Origin: Lunularia cruciata
Lineage: Eukaryota; Streptophyta; Marchantiopsida; Lunulariales; Lunulariaceae
DNA: 64,000 nucleotides
Assembly (NCBI GenBank): GCA_948567375.1
Contig: OX419759.1
Coordinates: forward strand, 54,723,493-54,787,492
Direction: 5' to 3'
Numbering within the stretch: position 1 is the stretch's first letter; each line of letters begins with the position of its first letter. Shown piece by piece: positions 33,401-47,400 of this stretch. Under the pieces are notes generated by a model. The model was given only the letters and a program-made list of their open reading frames with translations, was not told where the DNA came from and searched no databases. Both the position numbers and the translations under genes were made by a program.

Positions 33401-33840
33401 TGATGTAATCAGTTCATTTACACCACTTGAATCAACTCTATTCATATCATTACTTGATCTATCACTCTATGAACAGCCAACAATTGGGCACTAATTACAA
33501 TCAAGTCACACCCACTCTAGCTAAGAGAATCCAGGTGACGCTCACTGGCCTCTGTCCACCATAGCCAAGAATTCGAAGGCTCAACATCAGAGAAGTCAGC
33601 TCTATGGAGTTGCACTTCAAAAATATACCCCAAGACTTGAGCTAGGTATGAAACCCTAATGATCCCGTTGACGACACACCCAACGGTGCAGAGATACTGT
33701 GTGTTTCACCATGAAGTCAAACACAAAAAATCTGACCGTCAGAAAGTAGTCTATGAATAACTGTTAAAATACCTCTAATCACTATCACTGCAACTCTAGT
33801 GTCAAAGCAATCTAGATATAACACTACAAATAATATGACA
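33401..33840 (-). repeat. element C, right LTR (5' LTR)
   Basis: 440 bp, starting TGATGTAATC and ending ATGACA on the plus strand, matched to 13095-13555 throughout. It marks the outer limit of the nest; CTTCT follows, but no matching copy was found at the other end. Confidence 0.78.
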
Positions 33841-36800
33841 CTTCTCCTCTGCACTTGTTAGGGTGGTTGTATTCCTTTTCTCCTTTTCTTTCTAGGTATT
33901 TTATTGGCCCCGTTGGCCATTCATTCATTCTTTTCTCGACACCAAGGTAGAGAGGGATGAGAAAGATAACTCGTCGTGGCACTTTTTCGTCAATGAATTA
34001 TGCCTCTTGTGGCACCTGCAACTCGAGTTAGACCATTATACATTGTCTTATAGAAAAGAATAGAGACCAAATATGTATGACCCTAAATCCTATACGTCCT
34101 CTAACTCGAGTTACAGAATCTCAACATATGTAGAGGAAAATGTTCTGTACAGACGTATTCGTACATGAATTCTGGCAAAGACCTAAATTCAATAAAATTC
34201 ATTAGAGCGACCTACAATGAAACCTAAGCTTGTGAGAAAACTAGAGGCTTCAGACGAAAGTTTTCCTGAATGCAATAAACTTTTAGTTCATTTGGCTTGT
34301 ATCGTGAATGTGGTCTGCCTTTTAAGTGGGCCATGAAAGCTTCTGACCTCAAGCTTGTGGGACGATACTCCAAAGTTCTGACGTGCAGTCCTTCTTCCAC
34401 GTAAATGAATAACGGTTCATAGGTAGGTGGGTTCTGTATGTGATGTCCAAATTAAGTTGCGGAATATTTCTGTTTGTAACAAATTATGTCTCTTGTAAGC
34501 TAAACCGTGACCCTCTTTTTTCTGGGAAGAAGTATAATCTCGCCTTTTACAATCAACCAGACACATCAGGAAGTCTCCTGGTTCCAGTTTCTTACTGCCT
34601 TTGACATGTTTGTGATTATTTTCTCTTCTTTCAGTGTGGACCCTCAGGTTAGATATCTCAATGTCAACAAAGAAGTGTCTTATGAGACTCAAATTCGCTC
34701 AGGGAAACAAAATACTTTGACCCCATGAAGCAGGAGGAGGAGGAGTGTCCAAACACTTAATCGCTGTGGACCAGTCAGCCACCGAAAGGGTCACGTTCAA
34801 AAGGTGGCGCGTTCCCCTTCTCATGAATGCTTCTCACTCGAATTGAGGTGGGCTTTGTTGTGGGCTCCTTAGGGTCTTTTCTGCTGAGGTCATGAATCTT
34901 GTTGTTGAAGAGGAGGACTATCGGATGTATGCAAAGAGAGGCGGTTGTTTTGAGAGTTAGGTGTTCAAACTTATCTTCAGTCTCACTTTAATTGTGTTTG
35001 TTAGTAGAAGATCCGTAACAAAAGCATATGCTTACCTTCATCTTCACGTCAATTAGCATGTCCTTTAGCGTAAATGTCAGCAAACATGTTTCCTCATGGT
35101 GTCCCATTATATTGCGACTCCCTGAAATGACTGACTTCAAGGCTGTTGCAAAAGCTTTTCTTCTAGGGACTTGGAAGCATAACATGTTAGAAAAGGTTCA
35201 TATTGTAAGATCAAAGGGAAAGCAATACCATTACGTGATGTCTGCAGTCGCATGTTACATAACCTCTCTTTAAGGTCGGTTTGGAAGATAAGTACCAGTG
35301 TCTATCTGAAATTTGTTTGTCTCTGCAGAAGTTCATGTGATGTGAGCCCTCTCAAAGGCTGATGCAAACTCTGCACTCGGCTTTAATTTTAAAGACGAAG
35401 AGCATATCTCTTGAAAGCTTGACTTCGTCAACTTGCTCGTTGGTAAAAAAATTAATCGAGACAACTGAAACTTTTAGAGATCAGCTGAAGGAGTAAAGAT
35501 TAAATATAATCTCACTCAAAACGGTCCCCAGAGCTACAGGTTGAGATAAGCTTAGTATTTGGTCATGATAGCGAAGATAATTAACAAGATCGAATCACAC
35601 AGAAAAATCGAGGTTGAATGCTTTACAATGTAAAATACATTCAAAGTCTTGATGAGATTACCAGTGCAAACCAGGTTCTGAGTATAAGGGTATTGTTCCC
35701 TGTTAAGTCTTGTGGAAGTGGATCTAATCCTGAACTCCAGTGTTTGGGAATGTAGAGAAGATTCAACAGAAGATTTCAACAGAAGATTGGGATCACAATT
35801 GCCATCATGAACAAAGTCATGTAAAAGTCTTCGTATTAGACTATTTTATTGTGATGAATGCGATTCAACCTCCCTAAGCCAAAACCGTGAGCAGTCTAAA
35901 CACGTTAGACAACAACCTTTTGAGAGAGTAAATGAAGATTTCTAAAACTTAGAAAAGCAAGTAATGATTATTTTTCCACGGAACAAGTAAAATATTAATA
36001 TTGAAAGAAGAAACGAGGTTGACAGCAAACGTATGTGGTGAATTTCTTGTTACCACGTTGAGTTCAAGCCGCAGTTCCTCAATCGGACAGCGTGTCGCAT
36101 CCTGTCGACACTGCTGTAGGGTAAGACGTACGCGTATCTCGTACGTACCTATTCATTAAATGGTCCGAACACCAACCGAGCTATTCGCGGTCTTCCACTC
36201 CCATCCTCGGTGTCTCCTGACGTGGTCAAAAGTACACTCTAGTCGGGTTATCTAACCGTCTCCCAAATCACAGGTGCTTGCAAGTTCGGGAAGAACGGCA
36301 CATCCTGTGGCCCCAACAATTCTCACATACCGTGACTGTGGGACCTTATCCGCGAACGGGTGTCGCGACATCCAGATACTGCACTCGGTGTCATAATTTG
36401 AATTTGATAGCTCAACACGTTTCGGTTATGCTTCCACCCACGACTGCCGGTCATGCTTATGAATACTCTATGTGTCGCTGGCAAGGTTGCATCAAGAGAG
36501 CCGGTCGAAGCAGTACTTCCTGAGCCCGTGAATCCTTCCTATGTTGACAAATGACGATAACACCCCGCGTGTAACCTTCTGGTCTAGGCACGATCGCCGT
36601 ACCCTATACTTTGCGAGAGATTGTATCTTCCAAACATCAGATACAGCGACGTCTTTACTAGTCCTAAATAGAATCGAACTTGCTTCGAAGGCATCGAAAA
36701 GTTGTGGATTACCAACGTCGTCGAGGTATCTATCTGTCCATCATTGACATCCTTATGGCGGTTTTATCCCTAATTCTTCACATCCCTGCTTTGTAACTTT

Positions 36801-37430
36801 CGCAATCTCATGGCCAGTAGGAGAATTCCAGGTCCAAACTAGATAGGCACATACATATACCGGATCGATCCTGAAGGAGAGTCTTGGATATCACACTGTG
36901 TAGTCTATGACACGAGCAACGGCAGCACGAGAGACATTGAATAAAGTTTTGACGAAGAAGTATGCAAAGTATACCAAAGATCGTGATGAGGAGAAAACAA
37001 ATTGAGAGAGATCAGAACGTCAATGGCTTCTTTATGTGGAGGAAAGAAGGTATGATTGGCATATGATTTACACGTTTTCCTTTCTGAATTCCCGTGTGTG
37101 GACAATATGATGAAAATGAGAGGTCAATCCTTGATCGTTATGGTTGGCATGATCAACTTATAAGTTGGTGGCACAATTATAACGAAGGAATAAGGTCAAT
37201 TTTCAGACATCCAACAGAAAAATCATTACTTTTGACATGCCTCGTACCATTCAAAGGGCTTTATCAATGTTGTCTTTTTAGACTACTTACTTATTGGATA
37301 TCCCCTGGAAACTGCGATGATTTGGAGGATGCCAAAGTTCAGAAAATCAACCACTGCTGGGCCAAAGCTGGTACGACAAATTTCTGAGTTGTATCACAAC
37401 AGCCAGTGCATTCCACCTCTCAAGCTGAAA

Positions 37431-37590
37431 TTTGAAATGAATTTCAGATGAAATATAGAAACTAAGTCTGCAAACTATCAATAGAATTTCCTTAAATACT
37501 GATGGTGTTTGGAATTTCAAATGAATTTCAGATGAAATATAGAATCTAAATCTGCAAAATATCAATAGTATTTCTTAATTACTTATGAAT
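37431..37590 (+). repeat. tandem repeat, two ~84-bp units
   Basis: Units start at 37431 and 37515 and share AAATGAATTTCAGATGAAAT, CTGCAAA and TATCAATAG. They are diverged at about one base in ten by eye. Confidence 0.8.
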
Positions 37591-40300
37591 TTACTAGCGT
37601 AACTCAATCTTTATACTTCATATTTGCCTTATTTATAATAAGGCAAATAATTTTTTCTTTTTTTCTATTTATAATATATCCTCGTTGGACTTCCTTTCAA
37701 TACCATCCAATAGTGAAGGCATTCTAGAAGTAAAAAGCTCAAGTCAGAAAGAAACAACCGTAGAGATAAAGGAAATAAAATAAGAAACAAACAAACATAG
37801 GATGCTCCACACTAACGTACATGCTATGACATCCACTAAAGAAAGACAGTATGTGGACGAGTTGTCACTCATACGGCGAAAGGCCAGTGTGACTTGACTT
37901 GAGGAACGAAAATGGAAAGGTAGTTTGCCTGTCGTGACTCAGAAATATGTTGTCAGCCTTTAGATGAGGTGTCACCAGGGTGGCTCCCATTGACAATGCA
38001 CAAGCAGCTGCGCCTTATTTATCTGCGGATTCCACAAAGGGGTTTGGTGAATAGTCCCTTTCCCCACCACTACTGTTCACTCTCCTGGAAGTGGAGATGC
38101 TATCGACTCCTTGGTAAGTAGAGGAAGGACAACTCCTTTATGACTATTCTAAAAGGTATGTGCTATTCCGTATCTGACTTTGATCTGGTGTACCTCGGCC
38201 CGCGAATCCTCACAAAAGTGTGAAACATTACGGCATGCATCATGCATTGAAATCATGTTGAAGCAATCTGATGTGAAACGATAATAACTGATTATGTTAT
38301 GAAGGGGCGTAGGAAATTTAGATTTCTATGCGTTTGAGTTCGAATGTCATGAGATTGCTTGCCTCTTTTGCCCTTGTATCACAGAGTATGGAGGTTCATT
38401 CATGTTCTGCCTGCGTTATGGGATAAAATGAACTAAGAATGATCTTTCGAATGTTTGTTGGAGATTGTAGATAAGATTGTTTCTATTTGCTATAAACACC
38501 GCACCTCACGACTTATATGCTGACTCTCAATTCCGATTTTACGAGGACATTGGAAAAGGATGTCAGCCCCCAAGCAATAACTCCGACAAGATGTGTTCCA
38601 TTTTCGCCGCGAGTTGACATAATTGGACGCGAATGAACCACTCAAAGCACGATCCACGGTGGGATATGAGTTAACCAATAGCTACAGTGCGTTGTGTTGA
38701 TGAGCTTTGACGTTTAGTGAGGTTTCAATGCGTTGTGGTCAATACTGCCTGGCCTCCTGCTGCACTGACAGACAATGAAGAAAGGTAACAACTTCCCCAC
38801 GACCAGACAGCGAAGATGAAGCCACGGCGTAGCTATCCGATTCTACCAGACGCTAGGAATTTGTCATCTGAAAATTTCCATGTAAAGCAGGATAATATGA
38901 TGCAAGTAAGATGAAAATCACTCTTCTATCTTGTCTATTACTTCCATTCATTTACTATTCACACAAAAAACAAAAAGGCGATCGCGTAGAATCACAAGAA
39001 GGATGGGAAGACCCCATTAAGCTTTACAAGGATGAGACGTAAGAGGTCAAATGGGGCTAAGCCCCAATTTATTATTCTCACTCCGACTCAAAATGAATAG
39101 TCTCAATAGGACTTCTTTCGAATTGAAGATTTATTTCTCACTAATTCAAAGTATTTCTGAAGCTCGAATTCGACTTAATTCATACAAGCTGCATATATTT
39201 CTACTTGTAAGTTCGCAATTTTGTTGCTCTATTTATGTTTGAGCTACCTCATGGAACATTAAGCACGTGGATTGTGGAAGATGGCATGAGCCCCTGAAGG
39301 AGCTCTATGGAGCGAACAGGAACCAGAATCTCCTAATGAAAACCTGATGGGCAAACACCAGTTTATAGTTCCCTTCGAGTCCACTGCTGCGCGTACAGAA
39401 GTAAAGAAGGGAGTGGAGCACCCAGTATGATCAGCTATGCGCATGCCTAAACGTATCGGTTTTCTAGACGTCTGTACAATCAGTACATTGGTTAATGAAG
39501 TTATGCCCATCTTCCATCTTTAAGAACAAAATGCAGAATCTAATAAAGGAAAGAGTGAGAATCGAACATCATCATCAACGAGAATGAAAAGTCGGATGAA
39601 GAAAAGGAGTGGAAAATCCAATATGATGCTCATTAGTAGGAAGAGCTACGGAATTAGGGGAAGAATGCATATCCAGTATGATTACTGTCCTTCGTGCGGA
39701 GACAGATTTTGTCTGTCATGTCGGTAATTAATAAGATAATTAGATATCATTTATGTTAATATAAACGATCTATACACTAAGAGTGTCTAAACTCTCAAAT
39801 GCAGTTTTTGATTTATATTCCACTCTTGTAAAATAGTTCTGATTATTTGATATAAAATACTATCAAAATAGTCCGAATATCTTGTTTTTAACTCCTTAAC
39901 ATAAGAAACTATCGGGTTTGTTTCAATATCAAAAGAATGCAACATCATTTTAATCATACATACAAATATAAACTTTAAAACATATATTTAAAACAATATA
40001 ACAATAACCATCCTTAATACTTTCTTCCTAATTTTCATGATAGTTAGAGATTTAAGAAATTCTGAAAGGTGAATAATATAAGATCATGGTGATTCATATT
40101 TTTCTATGAAAGGATATGATCCAAAATTCATTTAGATATGGAACTTTAAAAGAATAGTGCTTAAAAAATTTTTAACTATTAAAAAGTCTTATATATGATT
40201 TTTATTCCAAAAAAGATATATATTTTTATGATATTCCTCTTAATATCAATTTCCTGTCATACTACCTTTTAGCTTAGAATAAGATGCGAGGAAAGGTACA

Positions 40301-40323
40301 TTATATATATATATATATATATA
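40301..40323. repeat. (TA)n microsatellite
   Basis: An uninterrupted TA run of about 11 units in an AT-rich spacer. Confidence 0.9.
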
Positions 40324-41609
40324 ATTCCATAGATAATATATTAATTAAGTGTAAACAAGTTTTCAGATAAATTTGATAAAAATGGTATTCAATGATGTTT
40401 ATCTTTGATTTTACTTGTTTGTATAGTTTTTATATTCAAAAACAGGTTAAAAGAAAATAACATATATTTTGTGAAACAAGGTAAAACTTTCATTTAAATT
40501 GCTATAATGATACAATTTGATCTTTATTATTGTTAAGATTAATTCAAGAATATCAAATATTTCTAGTTTTCATATTTCATATCTTTCATTTCATATTTCA
40601 TATTTCTAGTTTTCATATCTTTATTATTAGGTCAATTTTTATTTGATATAACTTAAAATAATATTCGGAAAAATAAAATATTTTTATCATTTTTAATCTA
40701 TTAAAAAATAATAATTTTACAGGATAAAACAGAAATAATAATACTTATATTAATTTTAAAATATATAAATATAAATTAATAAAATTTTGCAAAATATGTA
40801 CACCTAAGATCTTAAAGTGTATTATAATTAGAGAAACATCAAAAAATATCATTAAAGCTTTTCAGGTTAACTGTAGAGATTATTTACGGACGTTACACGC
40901 ATACTTTTTTTTTTTTTAATATTAAAGTTCATACCTCTCGTATCCTTACATTGTATGAGAAAAAGTCTTACAGTATTGCAGTAACATACAAATGCCTCCT
41001 GTTGTAAACATGTAAGATTAGTATATAAATATATCTTTAATATAAAAAGCAAAACCTTTTCTTAAGGTCTTCTCTTTCACTCAGCTTCTATTAAATGTAC
41101 TATGTTGAGTAATGCACCTGTAAGTGCTATAAACTCATGATTTGTTCTATGATATTATCATAGAAGTACCTTAGAAGATGATTATTACAACGTAATCCCT
41201 GTCTACTCAAAAGTATGAACAGCAATAAGGACGGTCTACGAAGCACATTCTAAAATCAAAGAAAACTCCTCTATATTTCAGTTTAGAAAGAGATATTGTT
41301 TGAACGGATAGCCTCTGCCAGGCTCTAGTTTTCACCGTCTTCAGTTGTATTTTCCTTCTTTTCCTAGTGTGTAATTTCATGTTAGTTTGTTGGAGTGCTT
41401 TGGACAACCAAGATGGCACAGAAATTGCAGTTAGTACATCTTAGGGATTTCAATCTGTTGCTATTCTTCCTCGATCTATGCCCAAAATATCAACCGAGCC
41501 AGAGTGGAGAAGGAAAGAAATCACATGCTTCCCCATTGAAGTGGTTAGCATCTAACGTAGACACACCTCCCACTTGGAAGGAATAACTGCAAAAAGGCTT
41601 TGTAATTTA

Positions 41610-42055
41610 CTTAAGCTGCTTAATTAACCAGAGGTAGGATTGACTTGTATGACAATCCAACTCCTCCACATTCTGCAAATGTTAGTTGATTATTCACTTA
41701 AGCTGCTTAATCATACTTCAGCGTGTCCATTTGCTCTACATAGGGCAATGGTTGGTGCAATCCATAAGAGAGCAATCACGTTAGGTGATGTTTCTTTGGA
41801 TGCTCCAGTTGTGTCTAGACTGTACGGGCTTGCATAGCTCAGATATCTTAGGTGCGATAGCGCAGATTTTTCATATAGACTCTATTGGTGCTTAGCTCCA
41901 TGTTACTTTTTTTTCTCTCCCTTGTGAAGTTTGATAGGGTTTTCCCATCCTTCTGTTTTCCTACGTGGTCGCCTATTTCCCTTAAGCTGCTTAATTAGCT
42001 AGAGGTCGGAGTGACTTGTATGATACCCCCACTCCTCCACATTATGCAGAGGTAG
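41610..42055 (+). repeat. direct repeats sharing CTTAAGCTGCTTAATTA
   Basis: Two ~72-bp copies (about 41610-41681 and 41981-42055) share CTTAAGCTGCTTAATTA, GACTTGTATGA and ACTCCTCCACATT.TGCA. A third short piece, CTTAAGCTGCTTAAT, lies near 41697. Origin unknown. Confidence 0.75.
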
Positions 42056-43012
42056 TGGTCTCCTATAACCTTCACCTTCTGCCTCATGTCATTCTTTTTT
42101 GGTTCTGGATGGAACGAACATATGCATCCATAGGAAAGAAAATGAAAACCAGTGAGGTTATTATCTTCTATTGTCTAGCAGAATCGTTTTACTTAATGCA
42201 GCAGAATTAACGCGACAACCAAAGCAAGGTGGCACGACTTTGGTCACTTTTTATATTTTCAAATCCTTGAAGGCAAGAAGACCCTTAACCACTTAGAAGT
42301 TTGAAGAGAATTAGCGAAGCTCAAAGTAAGTCAATGTGGTTACTCCTTCCATCCATTTTTAAGGGTCCAGCGTATCAAAAGATTCGTCAAGCATCACTGT
42401 TCTTTTCTCTCTACTGCGATGGATTGAGGTGTAAACCTTCTTATCTGAACTAAGGAAGTATGTGAATAATTTATAGGATCGACGGAGACAGGCATGAGAG
42501 AAGTGGCAGAAACAGACAACTCTATTTTATTATATTATAGAAACAGACAACTTTACGAAGAGAAAGCAGACGTTCTTTTGTAAAAGGAGGGGGGGATCTA
42601 GTTAGGGCTTTCGGACGTTTCACCTTAGTTTAGTCGAGAAGCCAAGAAATGAGCAGATGCAGAGAAAGAAGATGAAAAAAAGAATGCAGCAGTTGCACAG
42701 AGATAGGGCGGCTACAACCGTATCTAGCAAAATTTGCGCATATTTAACTTTTGAATTTGTTTTTCTGCATCCAAGCATATCTAACTGGGGTACATCGACT
42801 GCAGTTCACGCCAGGACTGGTGTGTACGGCACAGTTCTTTTCACAGTTACCTCCTGCTTGGGTTACAGTGCTGATCCGGTAGTAGAGTCAGCAGATCCTA
42901 TGTAATTTGGTGATTTGAATACTGCAGGCAAAGTGCGTGGCAGGAACCCCATCTCCTGGTAGTGCGGGCGGATCCAATCACTCCGGCTAAACCCCCTTAC
43001 CGCGTTCCTCCC

Positions 43013-43018
43013 CACGTG
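43013..43018 (+). promoter_or_regulatory. G-box (CACGTG) upstream of the myosin-binding-type gene
   Basis: CCCACGTGGC is a canonical G-box core in a GC-rich block (about 42940-43330) roughly 1.4 kb before the start codon. bZIP and bHLH factors bind this core in plants. A single short motif, so weak. Confidence 0.35.
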
Positions 43019-44415
43019 GCAATTCCCTTCCGGCTCTAGCCAGACACTTGCCGGGTGTTGGCGGGCCTGCTCTACACATAGAGAAGACTATGGGGGCAAA
43101 ACTCTGGACAACTTAGTCTCCGCTAAACCACGCCCGTAAAGGTCTAAGATCAGTAATCGGGCGCCCGCCAAACCCTTTTCAAATTCCGGGTTAGGTGCAC
43201 AACGGTTTGTACCCGAAGTCTGGCTAGTCTGCGGTTCGCGGTAACTGTGTCTACACACCGGACAAAGAGATGAATCCCTGGATATGGTGGCAAAAGCGCG
43301 TCCCTTGTGTTCTCTTGCTCATTGCAGAGTTGGTCGTGTATGGTGGAGGACGTGATGGCGGCGTCCAGGTCCGTGGACAGAATTTCGAGCAGGAAAACGG
43401 CCATTATTGTGCGCAAAAATTCTAATTTCGCATAATTTACAGTTATCTCCGCTGTGTCGTCTTTGGATTGATTGCTGATGGATACCAGATCTGGGGCTGC
43501 TTTCGCTCTGTTGCCCGTGGGCAGAGCAGCGCCAGGGTAGACCCTGGTGGAGCGTGGTGTTCCTTCTTTCGATTCTCTGTTGTTTTCTTTTTAGATAGCG
43601 TGCTCGCACGGTTTCAGAGCATGTTTGCTCTTACCAAACGGACAAATTACTACTCTACTCGAGACCTTCTGCTGTCTCCCCTTCCCTCTCCCCTTTCTCT
43701 TAGTTTTTTAACTTTGTTTATTGATTCTGTTTTTCCTCTAGCTTGCTAATTTCGGCTTGCTCTTCTTCTATCTCGATTCACCTTCTTCTGTACTATCCCC
43801 CGCCCCTTCGAATCCCTAGCATAATACCAATTCCTCGAGTTGGAAGGGATTGGACAAGCTTTCCGGTAGTTGTTAGTATGGTAAATGTTATGACGCCTAC
43901 TCTGGAGCGTTATCTAGAGTTTCTGATTGCGCACAGCGCAACTTTACAATTTGGTATAATAACGGAACGTTGTTGTACCACGAGCCTGTAGAAGTCTTCA
44001 GCGGAGGATTTCTCACACGTTTAGTTGAGATTCTTCTGTTGAATTGTGACGGGTTGATCTGAGATTGTTTCTCTTGATTTGGAATTTTTTTCAACTCTCT
44101 CATGGTGCTACGCCTCTTGTGCGGAAGTCTGGCAATCCAATTCATTAGGGAGCACGATCTGTGTGTGAGCCGATCGATACGCAGGTTCAGCTCTGCTCTG
44201 GTTTGGTATGATTGAGGTTCGAGGTAAATTCTATCCAAAATTGGCATTCTCTTCAATTTGGATTCTCAACTGTTTCCATGGGGTCACAGAGTCATTTCGG
44301 ATGAGGTTAGAGACCTGGCTTTTCTCTCATCAGGATGTTGTCCTCAGTTGTCGATATTATCCATCAGTTAGTTTTGCACCGAGCACTGGCGTAGGTGAAC
44401 TCGCGTGGCTCGGAG

Positions 44416-47400
44416 ATGGCATGGACCAGAGCTGAGCATCACGTTTTCTCTGATCGGTGGAGGGTTTCTTCATTAATCTGGGCGTTTGTGGAGTTGATTT
44501 TGGGGCTTGTCGTGCTACTGTGTGCGCTCATCTCAATTGCCACAATCAAGATTATCAGAACGTCAGGTCTATGTCTCTCCTGCCACACATTCGATATCGA
44601 TCGCGGAAAGGAAGCCAAGGGTTTTCCAAAGGCCGAATTCCTCCAAAATCCCCAGAACAAACTGGTTTCCGAGCACGGCTCTTCGTCTCGCCAATCGGAG
44701 ATGAAAATCTGCGAGCAATGCACACTTCTGCTGAATCACTGCCTGTGCTCGGCAAACAAGACCTCTTCCCCTAATTCTCCCTCTAAAACTCCCTGTAAAA
44801 GTCCTGTACCGGTAATAGTAAATAGCACTTCTTTTGAACACTCTTCTTCGACGCTTTGGAATGAAGATGATAGCAGCAGTTGTCAAAGAGTCGATAGTCT
44901 CTCGTTTGAAATCATCGATGATCCAAGCTGTGGTAAAGGGAGGGTGGAAGACGTTTCCATGAGCGCGATTCCGTACGGTAGCGAATGTCGTCAATGTGCT
45001 GAAGCAATGAGCGAACTTTCATCTTTGTCTGGACGTCCTTTGAAGCGGAAATATGCCAAGGTGTTCCCCGATTCGTCCAGGGGTGGTTCGTCTAGGGATC
45101 TATCGCAGGAGTCTGTGATCGCTAAGAAGACACCTGCGGGAATCCACCTCATAGATAGGGGCGAAGGTTCTCTCAACCTTTTTCAGGAAGAGATCGTGGT
45201 TGACGACGATTGTGAAGATGCGGACCAGCTATCATCCATGCCAAAACAGTTCGTGGTGTCAGACTCCGAGGATGCTGAAAACTTGAGGAAACCTAGTTGG
45301 GAAGAATCTTCCGGGAATTCTTCGCAAGACAGTTTTACTTACATGAGACGCTTCCCGGTAAATTGTGAGAGGAGTGTGGAGGCGTCTGGGGCAAGTGAAG
45401 CAGAAGGCGTGAGCTCAGTGTCCCTCGACACTGAGTTCGGGAGGAGCGCAGGAGGCATAACGTCCGGATGGACTGGAAATTTTGCTGGTCACTCTGATGA
45501 AATGGAAGGAGAGAGCGCTATGTCCGTGAACGAGGACGACGATATGGAGTACAGTGGGGTGAAAGAGCTGAAAGAGGCACTACGAGCAGAACGGAAAGCT
45601 CTCGCTGATTTGTATAATGAATTGGAGGAAGAGCGGAATGCTGCGGCTACTGCTGCGAATGAGGCTATGGCCATGATCAGTCGTTTGCAGGAAGAGAAAG
45701 CAGCAGCACAGATGGAATCCCGGCAGTACCAGAGAATGGTCGAGGAGAAGCAGCAGTACGATCAGGAGGCTATTGCACTCCTCCAGGACATCCTTGTGCG
45801 ACGAGATCAAGAGATGTACAATTTAGAGGAGGAAGCCAAACTTTACAGGGAGAGACTACTTGCTGTGACGATGGATGAGCTGGTCGATAGGAATGGCGTA
45901 GACCGATCAGGAAGCCCTAGGAAGACGAGTGATTACCTGGTGATTGAAAGGGAAACGCTATTGCTGGAAGGCAACGACGATTGGAAGAACCACAAAAAAG
46001 ACACTCGCGAAGAGAGATTGCTTGCTGAGATCAAGGACTGGGTGACTGCGGCGAACCAGAGGCTTGTCGCGAAGGTTCCTGAGAGGGCTTTGGTGAAGGC
46101 AGACGAAGAGAGCACAGACAATTCTATACTTTCTCGGAAGATTAGTAACTTGTCAATCGATTCTGGAAGAAGAAATTTGCTCGAATCGTTCACATCCGTC
46201 GGTGGAGACGAAGAGAATGGAAAAGATGGACGAGCAATTGCAACCTTGGCTGGAAGTCATGAGACATCAGCACGAGCAATGGCAACCTTGGCTGGAAGAG
46301 ACGAGGCATCAGCACGCAATGAAGATGCTGTAGGCTACGAGTCATTCCACTGCATGATGGACTCGCTAAGGAAAGAGCCGAGACTCCGAGATGAGGCATC
46401 TTTGGATACTCTCAACAAAATCGAGGAGAAATTTCAGAAACAAAGCAGAAAAGGTAAGGTGCGGAACGAAGATGATCTGAGAAGAATCTGGAAGAATACC
46501 TTGAGAAGTTTTGGACCTGCTGCCGGTGAGAATGCTGCGAGAAGTCTACTCAGCAAACAGGACTCAAAAGGAGAACAAACACAAAATCTTTCTTTGAAGA
46601 GGACCATGGATGAGAGTGGTTTAATGTCAGGCATTGTTCGGGACGCGGAAGCCAACCGAGCGATGGAACAGAAAAAGATATCAGTTCTGGAGTACGTTTG
46701 GAAATTCGAGGAGCAGCTTCACCAAGGAGGCAAGAAGAAACCTGCCAATAATCTGGGTCGGGCGACTAGTTCAAGCGACATCAACAAGTCAAGCTCATCT
46801 ACATCGGAGTCAGGAATTGACGACCAATCCGGGATTAAGGGGGCTTTGATGGATTTTCCTGGAACGGAATCCGACCGAGAGAAGACCAAGAGACCTCTTG
46901 GTGATGGCAAAATACAACCGCTCGCATCCAGATTCCGCAAACTTGCCAGTGAAGGGGATCGATTGGCAGTAAGAAGAGAAGTCGGGTCACCTCCTAGAAA
47001 TGCGGCAGATAGCCAGGAACAAAGGTCTGAAAGGTTATTCCGGCATGAAGAATATGATCCGAGCGAGGGCTTCCTCGTCCACGACGTGTACGAGGTCCAA
47101 GGAGATTCCCTTGATACTTCCACGTCAAAGAGAGGTGAATCTGTCTACAATGATGATCTGAGAAAATCTGTGCTTTCCACAGGCAAAAAGCTCGCCCGTG
47201 AAGAGTTCACAGGTTCCCCTCGAAGTGACGTCTATATGGAGTTTCTGGGAGACAATGGAGACCGTCTCGGAAAGCCTGATCCCTTACCTGGATACTCTCC
47301 GCGAGAGCGTAAAGCTAATTTCAAGGGAAGACCATATTCTCAGACAGGGTCGGGGAGGTATGTATTGTCTTTGCCTGAGGAGGAATCCTGTGAGCAAGAA

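Larger units (their letters stand above)
13095..33840 (-). mobile_element. element C: Ty3-type retrotransposon with C5-DNA methyltransferase and PHD finger
   Basis: This is the outermost and oldest layer of the nest. Diverged ~450-bp LTRs bound it (13095-13555 and 33401-33840). After subtracting the inserted element B (17585-29750 plus TSD) and an A-family solo LTR (30193-30949), the inner part reads, on the minus strand: gag with two zinc knuckles, retropepsin-like protease, cytosine-C5 methyltransferase, an RT fragment, an integrase C-terminus and a PHD finger. A retrotransposon carrying a cytosine methyltransferase is a known but rare arrangement, reported for some charophyte-alga and dinoflagellate elements. 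Every domain here carries stops, frame changes or deletions. The left LTR outer edge is eroded and I could not confirm a target duplication or primer site. Confidence 0.75.
33841..43010. other. long intergenic stretch, no gene recognised
   Basis: No protein family is visible on either strand. 36050-36780 is richer in GC than its surroundings but has no long frame; it may be part of a non-coding transcript or an old element. 39720-41100 is very AT-rich. Small repeats are listed separately. No tRNA or rRNA gene was recognised. Confidence 0.45.
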
